Source: Litoribacterium kuwaitense
GTDB lineage: Bacteria > Bacillota > Bacilli > Bacillales > DSM-28697
NCBI RefSeq assembly: GCF_011058155.1
Contig: NZ_JAALFC010000007.1
Coordinates: 45,734 to 109,733, forward strand
Direction: 5' to 3'
Length of the DNA: 64,000 nt
The notes beneath the pieces were generated by a model that ran no database searches, was not told the origin of the DNA, and was given only the letters and a program-made list of their open reading frames with translations. This document shows, one piece after another, positions 44,606 through 52,375 of the stretch (position 1 is its first letter; the number at the start of each line of letters is the position of its first letter). Made by a program: the position numbers and the translations under genes.

Positions 44606-45494
44606 CTGCCTCCCTTACGTGCATTCGTTCTTTTTCTACTAAATCGAGCAGTACATCGAGTGACCATAGGACTGTCGCCTGCTGTGTTTTCGTTTTTAAA
44701 TAGCTTAAAAGTGACTCTAGTAAAAAGTGTCGCGGCTGGTCTGCCGCTATTTCGTGCTCGACCATAGCGACTGCTGCTTGCAATTCCTCATCGCCTGCCG
44801 TATGGCGTTTTATTGGCGCTAACCTTTCGATCATCAGTTTTTTACTTGAAACACGATGATCCGTCGGTTCCCCGCCAAGCTGCTTCTCAAGCCCGTGATC
44901 ATCAAGCACCGGCGCTTCCAGCTTTGCAGCCATAGCAAGCTCATACATTCGCTGTTCAATAAAGTGAGCGATCTTTTGCACGGATAAATCCAAGCGTCCG
45001 TATGTCAACAACATTAGAAATTCACGTATCATCCCTTGCAGCATAACAATCGCGTCCCACACATGCCCCTCTAACCGGTCTTCATATGCTTCTAATAAAC
45101 ACGTTCGGTGCCAACGCATCAAACGGTGCTTCGAATCAACTAAGAGGTTCTTCACTTTTTCATTATGCTGAAAACGCACTTCACGATGCTGCAAAATGAT
45201 GAGCTGATGGTATGAGAGCGCGTTTTCAATCTCAACTTCGAGGCAGGCTCTAAAACGCTCACGCCCCGTCAGCTCAGTTTCTCTATGAAACTGTTGCACG
45301 TTGCAAAGCATATGACGTTTACAATATTCGACGACGTGAATGAGCAGTTCTTCCTTTGTAGCCACAAACTTATACAGCGAAGCCTTTGACATTTCGCAGT
45401 CCTTCGCAATCTGATCCATTGACGTCGCATCGTAGCCTTGCGCTGAAAAACGCTTTAACGCCGCTTGAACCATCCGTTCATTTCGTTCGATCAT
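44580..45494 (-). CDS. TetR-family regulator with long C-terminal region
   Basis: 304 residues, longer than the usual 190-220. The N-terminal HTH is clear (RFSAQGYDATSMDQIAKDC, then MSKASLYKFVATKEELL). The C-terminal 100 residues after the ligand domain are atypical, with LESLLSYLKTKTQQATVLW and an acidic tail. It lies upstream of and overlaps the MFS efflux gene, the classic repressor-pump arrangement. Confidence 0.87.
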   Translation of the reverse strand: MIERNERMVQAALKRFSAQGYDATSMDQIAKDCEMSKASLYKFVATKEELLIHVVEYCKRHMLCNVQQFHRETELTGRERFRACLEVEIENALSYHQLIILQHREVRFQHNEKVKNLLVDSKHRLMRWHRTCLLEAYEDRLEGHVWDAIVMLQGMIREFLMLLTYGRLDLSVQKIAHFIEQRMYELAMAAKLEAPVLDDHGLEKQLGGEPTDHRVSSKKLMIERLAPIKRHTAGDEELQAAVAMVEHEIAADQPRHFLLESLLSYLKTKTQQATVLWSLDVLLDLVEKERMHVREADDDKRYDT

Positions 45495-45669
45495 CTAGTT
45501 CATCCCTTCAAAAAACGCCTTCGTCTACTAAAAAAACGCGCGAGTCACAAAAACTAGTATAGCGTTAGAACGAAGACAGCGTCAACTGAGGCCGCTTCAA
45601 AAAGATTGTTGAACATGATAGAATTGGAGGTAAGGTTTTCCTGAATATCCCTATGAAGGAGGGGCTTTT

Positions 45670-46245
45670 TTGCCAGCTTATAATAAAGGTTCCATTCTGC
45701 AAAAAATCAAAGAGGATCGTTGGCTTCTAGACATTCTACATAGCGTTCAATCTCTCAACCTTCCCGATTGGTGGGTGTGCGCTGGTGTGGTTCGAAGCAG
45801 CATTTGGGACACCATGTATGACATGCCTGAGCGAACACCGGTCGACGATATCGACGTCATTTATTTTGACCGAAACAATACTGGCGAGTCGATTGAAAAA
45901 ATGCTTGAACATAGACTCCGCCATATTCACCCTGGAGTTCCTTGGTCCGTTAAAAATCAAGCAAGAATGCATTTGAAAAATGAACTCCCTCCCTACACTT
46001 CAAGTACGGATGCGATGGCAAAGTTCCCTGAAACCGTTACAGCCGTGGGCCTCACTTTAGACGAGCAGCAAGAAGTGCTTCTTAATGCGCCACACGGCAT
46101 CGACGATTTGTTACAAGGGGTTGTCAGACCAACGCCTTTATTTCGTGAACGAGCCGATTTAACCCCTGCATACAAAACGCGTGTGCTCAGAAAAAATTGG
46201 CGGCAAACTTGGCCGCAACTGACCATCGTTTTGCCTGATGAATAG
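45670..46245 (+). CDS. Nucleotidyltransferase family protein (DUF925 type)
   Basis: 191 residues. VCAGVVRSSIWD and PVDDIDVIYFDRNN form the nucleotidyltransferase-like core with the DxD pair, and KNQARMHLKNELPPYTSSTDA and FPETVTAVGLTL are conserved in the family. The function is not established. The start is TTG 45670 behind AAGGAGGGG. It is followed by the decayed HIT gene. Confidence 0.82.
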   Translation: MPAYNKGSILQKIKEDRWLLDILHSVQSLNLPDWWVCAGVVRSSIWDTMYDMPERTPVDDIDVIYFDRNNTGESIEKMLEHRLRHIHPGVPWSVKNQARMHLKNELPPYTSSTDAMAKFPETVTAVGLTLDEQQEVLLNAPHGIDDLLQGVVRPTPLFRERADLTPAYKTRVLRKNWRQTWPQLTIVLPDE

Positions 46246-46286
46246 AAGGTAGCGGATGAAAGATGGTCCATTTGTCACCGCTTAAA

Positions 46287-46660
46287 ATGATCCAAGACGG
46301 AACCAATCCTTACATGGTTAGAGAATGAGAAACAGGATATGTCGTCATCGGCGATCATCAATAAGTTCATGGCTACGCATTCATATCTTTTTAAAGAACG
46401 CAAACATGAGCTTCACGAACTCCTTGTGACATAAAGCAGTCGTTCCTTATGGACATGAGCTACGGCCGGAAGCCGTGTATTAAGCTTTGAACCGGACAAG
46501 CTCAATGACGAGCTTCTTAACAATAGTGATTCACATATACGTTGGCTTCTGTTTCCACATGGAAGTCCAAACCAAATCCGCCCTTCCCTTTGTGGTGGAC
46601 ACCGAGGGACTTCACGGACTCAGAGTACTCAAAAACGTTTAGAAGAGCTTTGCTAAACAA
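46287..46660 (+). pseudogene. Decayed HIT (histidine triad) family gene
   Basis: Segments in changing frames read as a HIT hydrolase: MIQDGTNPYMVRE, stop, ETGYVVIGDHQ, stop, VHGYAF, then after a shift KERKHELHELL, and later NDELLNNSDSHIRWLLFPHG. The last corresponds to the family GNGDSHxHWHLFPR region, with the catalytic HxHxH reduced to HIRWL. Two nonsense codons, frameshifts and loss of the active site show long-term decay. Confidence 0.72.
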
Positions 46661-46756
46661 ATCACCTTATTCATTTTTCGAAACGGCTTTCTCAAACTTT
46701 AAGGGGAACGGCCGTTTTTTAATGGGCTGATTTTACTTGATCATCACTCGTCCCCA

Positions 46757-46827
46757 TTGACAATCTATTGATTTGATTTATAATACGATTTAAGTTGCCT
46801 TAAGGAAACTTTTTTAACTTTAGTTAA
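46757..46827 (+). promoter_or_regulatory. Promoter and palindromic operators of the first importer operon
   Basis: TTGACA (46757-46762) and TATAAT (46779-46784), 16 bp apart, form a strong SigA promoter. Downstream come GTTGCCTTAAGGAAAC (about 46794-46809), an almost perfect dyad similar to Bacillus MntR boxes as remembered, and TTAACT-TT-AGTTAA (46814-46827). Position and form fit a metal-dependent repressor; which one is unknown. Confidence 0.6.
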
Positions 46828-46846
46828 TTTTATTGCAGGTGATTAA

Positions 46847-47880
46847 ATGAATGGCGTCGTCAATCAAAAGCATCGTCTTTTCCTTTTTGTTTTAGTGATT
46901 ATCCTCTTTATGACAATGCTCGTCTCAAGCATGCTTGGGCCTTATCCGCTTACGTGGCAACAAGTGCTCACGAGCTGGCTGTCCTGGGCAAATGTTGATG
47001 TAAACACGCCATTATCCGCACAGGCAGCGATCGTTCTCAATGACATTCGTTTACCGCGGATTATTGTAGGGGCGTTTGTTGGAGCAGCGTTGTCCGTATC
47101 GGGCGTGCTGATGCAGGGGGTGTTTCGAAACCCACTCGTTGAACCAGGTTATCTCGGCGTCTCTAGCGGTGCATCCTTAGGCGCAGTGCTCGTCCTGTTT
47201 TTTGGCTGGGTATCAATCAGCCCATGGATTCTGCCGCTCGCAGCATTTATCGGCGCGCTTGGAGCGCTATTCGTTGTCATGGCTGTCTGGAATACAAGCC
47301 TGCAAAAAAATACGAGTATGCTCATTTTAACCGGGCTCGGCATCAATTTATTTTTATCTGCCGTTGTTAGTGTATTTGTCGCCAATGCCGCTGATGAACA
47401 AGAATTGCGCAGCATCATCTTCTGGCTGCAAGGTGGACTGGAAGCACGAACGTGGACACACGTGTTTTTAATTGCCCCGTTTATTCTCTTAGCGACCGGT
47501 GCATCTTTCTTTTTGCCAAAATACTGAACATGATGATGCTCGGAGAAGATCAGGCGAAAACGACTGGCGTCGCTGTTGAGAAAATTCGGATTGTATTGCT
47601 CGTTTTAGCTGCTTTTTTGACGGGCACCGCCGTCGCCGTCAGTGGTACCATCGGCTTCGTCGGCCTCGTCATCCCGCACGTTCTTCGGTTGACGCTCGGT
47701 TCCGATCACCGCCTGCTCCTGCCAGCAAGCGCAATCGGCGGAGCCAGCTTTCTCGTCTGTGCAGATTTAGTGTCACGCACTATCCCTGGTATTACCCTCC
47801 AAGTCGGTATTGTCTGTGCTTTAATTGGTGCACCCATTTTTCTGCTGCTCATCTTGACATCTAAAGGGGGGCGGATGTAA
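46847..47880 (+). pseudogene. FecCD/BtuC-family importer permease, one frameshift
   Basis: The permease of a siderophore, heme or cobalamin ABC importer. LPRIIVGAFVGAALSVSGVLMQGVFRNPL (read in segments from residue 65) and GLVIPHVLRLTLGSDHR are family hallmarks. The frame breaks at a T-run (47510-47514); one extra T joins SFF to AKILNMMMLGEDQA and gives a 344-residue protein. It is the first gene of an operon with ATPase, binding protein and a ferrochelatase-like gene. The lesion may be a sequencing error. Confidence 0.87.
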
Positions 47881-47882
47881 CT

Positions 47883-48638
47883 GTGTTAAACGTAAAAAAC
47901 GTTGATGTCACCATCAATAAACGACCGATAATTAAAAATGTCAGCTTCTCTGTCTATCCTGGTGAAGTGCTCGGCTTTATCGGGCCAAATGGGGCAGGAA
48001 AATCGACGCTGATCAAAGCCATATCGCACATTGTTCGTTATCGAGGCAGCATTCAGTGGCACGGTCAATCGTTAAAACAAATGAGTGCGAAAGCGCGAGC
48101 CCGTTTCCTCTCCTATGTGCCTCAGTCGCTTGAGTTGGACATTCCGTTTACGGTGTTCGATGCCGTTTATATGGGCCGCTTTCCCTACAAATCAAATAGA
48201 CTAGAAAACGAGAAAATCGTCAAGAAAGCGTTGGATCGAGTAGGCATTCTTCATTTGCAAGACCGCATCGTTGCGACCCTTTCCGGAGGGCAAAAGCAAC
48301 TCGTCGCAATGGCTAAGGCGATTGCACAGGACGCACAAATACTCATCCTTGATGAACCGACCTCAGCGTTAGACCTTTACTTTCAATTGCAGCTATTGGA
48401 TATGATGAAAGAGCTGGCTGAGGAAGGTCGTCTCGTGTTACTAGCGATCCATGACCTGTCATACGCCTACCGTTTTTGCGACCGGCTGACGCTGATGGAA
48501 AACGGACAGCTCACCCACCTCGGCTTTCCAAAAGATGTCATTACAACAAAAAGATTACAAGAGACCTATCATGTGTACACGAAAATTTACGAAGACCATC
48601 ACACGACAGCTGTGATCCCATTAAGAGTCATCGAATAA
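47883..48638 (+). CDS. ABC importer ATPase, FecE/BtuD family
   Basis: 251 residues. Walker A is GPNGAGKST (about 36-44), Q-loop SYVPQSLEL, signature LSGGQKQL, Walker B ILILDEPTSALD and H-loop IHDLS. It energises the permease encoded two bases upstream. The GTG start at 47883 lies behind GGGGGCGGATG. A paralogous importer ATPase is at 53474. Confidence 0.9.
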   Translation: MLNVKNVDVTINKRPIIKNVSFSVYPGEVLGFIGPNGAGKSTLIKAISHIVRYRGSIQWHGQSLKQMSAKARARFLSYVPQSLELDIPFTVFDAVYMGRFPYKSNRLENEKIVKKALDRVGILHLQDRIVATLSGGQKQLVAMAKAIAQDAQILILDEPTSALDLYFQLQLLDMMKELAEEGRLVLLAIHDLSYAYRFCDRLTLMENGQLTHLGFPKDVITTKRLQETYHVYTKIYEDHHTTAVIPLRVIE

Positions 48639-48664
48639 CTACAACGAACGAGGAGAATCTATTG

Positions 48665-49678
48665 ATGAAAGTAACCTCTTATACCACGATATTACTATGT
48701 ATGATCATACTCTTAGCAGCCTGTCAGTCACAGGCAATCCAAGGGAAAAACGAACCACAGAGCGCATCAAAAAATGAACAGAGCGACGCTGACAAAGCGA
48801 CAGATGCACAAGCGATCGATGATCAATGGACGCCACGAACCGTTACCTTTGGTGAGCAAACGATAACGTTAGAAGAAAAACCGGATAACATTGCGGCTCT
48901 TTCCTTAGACACCGCGCAAGCTGTATTGGCTCTCACCGAACCTGGTCGTGTAGTCGTCGCCTCGCAAAGCATTGACAATGAAGCGTTATCTCATTTTGTT
49001 AATGAGGCTGAGCAAATTGACGGACGGGTCAAAGGGGCGACCCGTCTTGATCCAGAGGAAGTGCTGGCGTTTAACCCCGACCTTATTTTATTGACGACGA
49101 CCCACGGTGCTGAATCAGACGCGTTGCAATTTTTCCAAGAAGCAAATATTCCGACGCTCACTTTTGACAGCTGGCATACCATTGATAGGATACAAGAGCA
49201 GCTCACCGTCATCGCCGAAGCCATTGGCGAAGAAGACAAAGGACAGGCATTGATTGAAGGAATGGAGCAGACGAAAGACAACATTGAGCAAGCTGAAGGC
49301 TCTCCTTCAATCATGGCCGTATCACAAGTTGGCTCGACAACCGGTCCGTACGTTCTAGGACCCTCCAGCATCGCCTATGATATCATCTCCCACGTCGGCG
49401 GCGTCTCTGCATCGGATGAGCTCGGTTATGATTCATCCTCTCCGATCAATATTGAACAAATGCTTGCAGTTGATCCAGACTATATTATCTTAGTCAATTG
49501 GGGAAATGTGAGTGATGAATTTAAAAACCTCATTGAGTCTCCCGGCTGGAAAACGTTGACTGCGGTCAAACAAAACCGTGTCATTGAAATGGATGCTAAG
49601 GACATCTCATCGCCAAATCCATTTGTCATGGATACTGTCAAATCACTCAGCCAACAACTGAAAGAACAGGAAGGATGA
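48665..49678 (+). CDS. Iron/cofactor ABC importer substrate-binding lipoprotein
   Basis: 337 residues. The signal peptide MKVTSYTTILLCMIILLAAC ends in a lipobox with the lipidated Cys at residue 20. A Gln/Asp-rich linker and a type III periplasmic-binding fold follow (RLDPEEVLAFNPDLILLTTT and EQMLAVDPDYIILVNW). The start is ATG 48665 with GAGGAGAATC; the longer frame to 48476 overlaps the ATPase gene and is rejected. The ligand may be a siderophore, heme or cobalamin. The stop overlaps the next start. Confidence 0.88.
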   Translation: MKVTSYTTILLCMIILLAACQSQAIQGKNEPQSASKNEQSDADKATDAQAIDDQWTPRTVTFGEQTITLEEKPDNIAALSLDTAQAVLALTEPGRVVVASQSIDNEALSHFVNEAEQIDGRVKGATRLDPEEVLAFNPDLILLTTTHGAESDALQFFQEANIPTLTFDSWHTIDRIQEQLTVIAEAIGEEDKGQALIEGMEQTKDNIEQAEGSPSIMAVSQVGSTTGPYVLGPSSIAYDIISHVGGVSASDELGYDSSSPINIEQMLAVDPDYIILVNWGNVSDEFKNLIESPGWKTLTAVKQNRVIEMDAKDISSPNPFVMDTVKSLSQQLKEQEG

Positions 49679-50589
49679 CAAAAGTGCGGGGACTTTTACT
49701 CATGGGCTACGGAGGTCCTGTGAATCGAGCTGAACTAGAGACGTATTATACACATATTCACCAAGGTAAAAAACCGAGTGATGCGCAAGTAGAGGAGATT
49801 CGGCAAAAGTATGATGAGCTCGGCCGCTGTCATCCTCTGGCCGCAAATTCGCAACGGTTAGCAAAAGCCATAGAACAACAATGGAATGATGCATTTCAGG
49901 AAGAACTTCATGTGGAGGTTGCCTATAAACATAGTTTTCCCTTCATTGAAGATGCGATTCAACGCTTTGAGCATCAGGGCATTCAAGACCTTTGGACACT
50001 TGGATTAAATCCCCTTTCTTCAAAAACAGGGTTGGTCTGGTACCAAAAGCGCGTTCAGATGCTCAGTATAAAAGCAAGCATACAGATCAACGTACATCAT
50101 ATTGAGCATTGGTATCATCATCCGGCGGTCATTCACTGTATGGTCGATCGGTTACAAAGAGCTCTGCAATGGCTCGGAAACGACACTCATCCAGTGGTGA
50201 TCTTCACAGCACATAGCCAGCCTGGTACAGCTGCAAACCACTCTCTATATGTCCAGCAACTGAACGAATGTGCAGCTTCTATAGGGCATCAAGCTGAATT
50301 ATCGACATGGCGAACTGCGTATCGCAGTTTAATGACTGACCGATGGCTTGGTCCCGACTTTAAAGACGTGATGACAGAAGAAAAGGCGAACGGACACGAG
50401 GCGATCGTTGTGATGGACCTGCTCTCACTCATCGAAAATATGGAAGTCATGACCGACATTCACATAGAAGGGCAAGAACACGCGCGCGACATCGGCGTCA
50501 AAATTGTGCATACAGAATATATGAATGACAGCTACGACTTTGCACGTGCTTTATTTAAAGTCGTGCAATACCATATCTTAAATAAATAA
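49675..50589 (+). CDS. Ferrochelatase-like protein linked to an ABC importer
   Basis: 304 residues with the ferrochelatase/CbiX chelatase fold: MGYGGPVNRAELETYYTHIHQGK near the N-terminus (read in segments), IFTAHSQPG (about 180) with the candidate metal-binding His, and WLGPDFKDVM. The N-terminal (L/M)GYGGP and the SxP region follow HemH, but the protein is divergent and the usual C-terminal acidic metal site is changed. It starts inside the stop of the binding-protein gene. The link to an importer suggests handling of imported porphyrin, heme or a corrin, rather than general heme synthesis. This role is an inference. Confidence 0.75.
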   Translation: MTKVRGLLLMGYGGPVNRAELETYYTHIHQGKKPSDAQVEEIRQKYDELGRCHPLAANSQRLAKAIEQQWNDAFQEELHVEVAYKHSFPFIEDAIQRFEHQGIQDLWTLGLNPLSSKTGLVWYQKRVQMLSIKASIQINVHHIEHWYHHPAVIHCMVDRLQRALQWLGNDTHPVVIFTAHSQPGTAANHSLYVQQLNECAASIGHQAELSTWRTAYRSLMTDRWLGPDFKDVMTEEKANGHEAIVVMDLLSLIENMEVMTDIHIEGQEHARDIGVKIVHTEYMNDSYDFARALFKVVQYHILNK

Positions 50590-50663
50590 AAAATTTACCC
50601 AACATGGAAGGTTGTCTCCACCTCACCCGCTAAGGTATACTAAGCATATAGATCACGTATACT

Positions 50664-50700
50664 AAAAAAAGACCGATCCGTGTTGTCGCACGAACCGGTC
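50664..50700 (-). terminator. Terminator of the type I toxin mRNA
   Basis: On the minus strand GACCGGTTCGTG and CACGGATCGGTC form a hairpin followed by seven T residues (plus-strand A-run 50664-50670). It ends the toxin transcript about 95 bp after the peptide stop codon. Confidence 0.75.
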
Positions 50701-50726
50701 GATCCAATCGCTTGGCTCCCTACAAT

Positions 50727-50806
50727 GGGTGATCGGCGTCTAAGAGGGAAATAAGCCCCGCCTCAAAAACCGGCTCAGGTTCTCAAAGGGGGCTTATTTC
50801 TTTTGG
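50727..50806 (+). ncRNA. Candidate antisense antitoxin RNA of a type I toxin-antitoxin locus
   Basis: On the plus strand a TACAAT -10 element (50721-50726) precedes a region ending in a long-armed hairpin (GAAATAAGCCCC 50748-50759 with GGGGCTTATTTC 50789-50800) and TTTT. This RNA would overlap the 3' part of the toxin message, as in the TxpA/RatA and BsrG/SR4 pairs of Bacillus. The -35 element is weak, so the exact start is unsure. Confidence 0.6.
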
Positions 50807-50877
50807 TGAAATGACAGTATGGCTACAACTAAAGTACTGAAACTGATCATTAAGAATAGTGTTTCGAATACTGTCAT
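50794..50877 (-). CDS. Holin-like type I toxin peptide
   Basis: A 27-residue peptide, MTVFETLFLMISFSTLVVAI followed by LSFHQKK. One membrane helix with a short basic tail and the MTVxExLxxMISF start match the putative holin-like toxin family of Bacilli. ATG 50877 follows GAAAGGGGGTG. When overproduced, such peptides depolarise or damage the membrane; an antisense RNA normally blocks them. Confidence 0.82.
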   Translation of the reverse strand: MTVFETLFLMISFSTLVVAILSFHQKK

Positions 50878-50903
50878 TGGCAATCACCCCCTTTCTTTAA
50901 GGG

Positions 50904-50975
50904 ATGAAACGCCGATATTGCCCCTATTTTGAGTCCAACCGAACGATTGTACGTCTATCTTACCATGCTCTGCCA
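50904..50975. repeat. Imperfect direct repeat, copy 1
   Basis: ATGAAACGC-GAT-TTG then CTATTTT and CCAACCG recur in the same order at 51969. The similarity continues more weakly for about 70 bp (TACCAT, GCC). The copies flank the NmrA-type gene. The nature is unknown. Confidence 0.5.
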
Positions 50976-51055
50976 TTCTTTGAAATCGCTATCATTTGTA
51001 TCGCTTTGAAGCTTCGCAGTTTTCCTCGGTCACTGAGGTGTACTACACACTTCAG

Positions 51056-51900
51056 CTATAGCCAATCCTCTTTAAAATCAGCAATATATTGCTTAATATT
51101 TGTAGGATCTTTGCCCGTTATTTTTTTGTAATCATGCTTTACCCCTTTTGCTAGGCCAAGCTTTGTTGCCATATGAATACCAATGACAACATTGACAAAC
51201 CCTTCATCTTCACCTTTTTTTCTCATATACGTTTTAAATTCCTTGACGGAAGGGTTTGTGTATTCAATTTTCACGCCCAGAATGTCAGTCATTATTTTTG
51301 CGACACTAAAAAATCAAGGGCTTCATTTCCAGTAATCACATACTTTTGGTTTTCATGCTCCCCTTCATGCACTAGCGACAAAGCAGAGATTTCAGCAAGG
51401 TCCCTAGTATCCACAAAACTTGTTTTTCCATAGCCTGCCGGAACAAAAATCCGACCCCTTTCCTTAATTTCCTGACAAAGAAAGTCACTTAAGTTTTGCA
51501 TGAAATAACCTGCGCGTACAAATGTATAAGGAATCTTGTAACCTGTAATTAGCTTTTCCATTTTGTAATGGTGTATAAACGGCATGAATTGCACGTCTTT
51601 TAACGATAGATAGGTGATATGTTTAATGTCTTTATCCTTTGACTTTGCTAGGAATGTCTCAAATTGTAGCTTGTCACCAGGAGGGTACATTAAAAAAATG
51701 CGGTCAACCTTTTCAAGTGCCTCATCAAACGTACTTGGATCAGAAAAGTCAAGATGGACGTAATTGTATGATTGACCAAATTTAGCTTTTGCCCTTTCAA
51801 CATTTCTCACCGCACATACCATAGGAATATCTTGATCCTTTAAATAGTAAGCCACTTGTAAGCCAACTTTACCAGTAAAACCCGTGACTAAAACCTTCAA
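51056..51900 (-). pseudogene. NmrA-type NAD(P)-binding reductase, one frameshift
   Basis: An atypical SDR of the NmrA/quinone-reductase group. MKVLVTGFTGKVGLQVAYYL carries the GxxGxxG site. The protein reads to ITGNEALDFLVSQK, then stops at an A-run on its coding strand (plus-strand T-run 51295-51299). One added base continues IMTDILGVKIEYTNPSVKEF to a 281-residue protein, the normal length. The only lesion is a homopolymer loss. ATG 51900 has GAGGGGATTG. Confidence 0.85.
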
Positions 51901-51968
51901 TACAATCCCCTCACAATATCAACTGTATTCAAAAAATGTGTTGCCACTACGACCTTGCTTTTCCCCTA

Positions 51969-52040
51969 ATGAAACGCTGATGTTGGCGCTATTTTTCCCC
52001 CAACCGCACCGTTTTTTGTTCTACCATATTGCCTGCACCC
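51969..52040. repeat. Imperfect direct repeat, copy 2
   Basis: Second copy of the repeat at 50904. On the minus strand the surrounding 51950-52330 shows broken coding-like segments (RVSIDIFAEAGARIVKHKDL and LAIDTADNINEWVQAIW), suggesting an unidentified decayed gene that includes the repeat. Apart from this and the Fur box, the 475-bp gap 51901-52375 holds no gene. Confidence 0.5.
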
Positions 52041-52336
52041 ATTCATTAATATTGTCTGCTGTATCAATCGCTAAACACAGGCTTTCATCGATGAACCAAC
52101 TTCAACCTGGCCCTTGCTATCATTCTAACCACAGATCTTTATGTTTCACAATTCTAGCTCCTGCCTCAGCAAATATGTCTATAGATACTCGTCCCCACTG
52201 TACAGTCCGAATGAATTTAATATTTTTCGCAAATTTATCACAGACAACATGTTACGTCCCAAAGTCAAATGTACCTTTCAACAAAAAATCAAAAATCATC
52301 GTTGTAACTATCGCTTACTTCACTTATAATCGATAT

Positions 52337-52351
52337 TGATAATCATTATCA
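52337..52351. promoter_or_regulatory. Fur box
   Basis: TGATAAT-C-ATTATCA is a perfect 7-1-7 inverted repeat, the core of the Bacillus Fur operator. It lies 24 bp before the second importer operon, so the operon should be repressed by iron-loaded Fur. Confidence 0.9.
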
Positions 52352-52375
52352 TTAATTGCGAATGGAGGTGTGTTA

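Noticed and set aside
51884..52339. A 151-residue plus-strand frame upstream of the second importer
   Set aside because: It overlaps a repeat and the Fur-box promoter region, lacks a ribosome site and has no family match.
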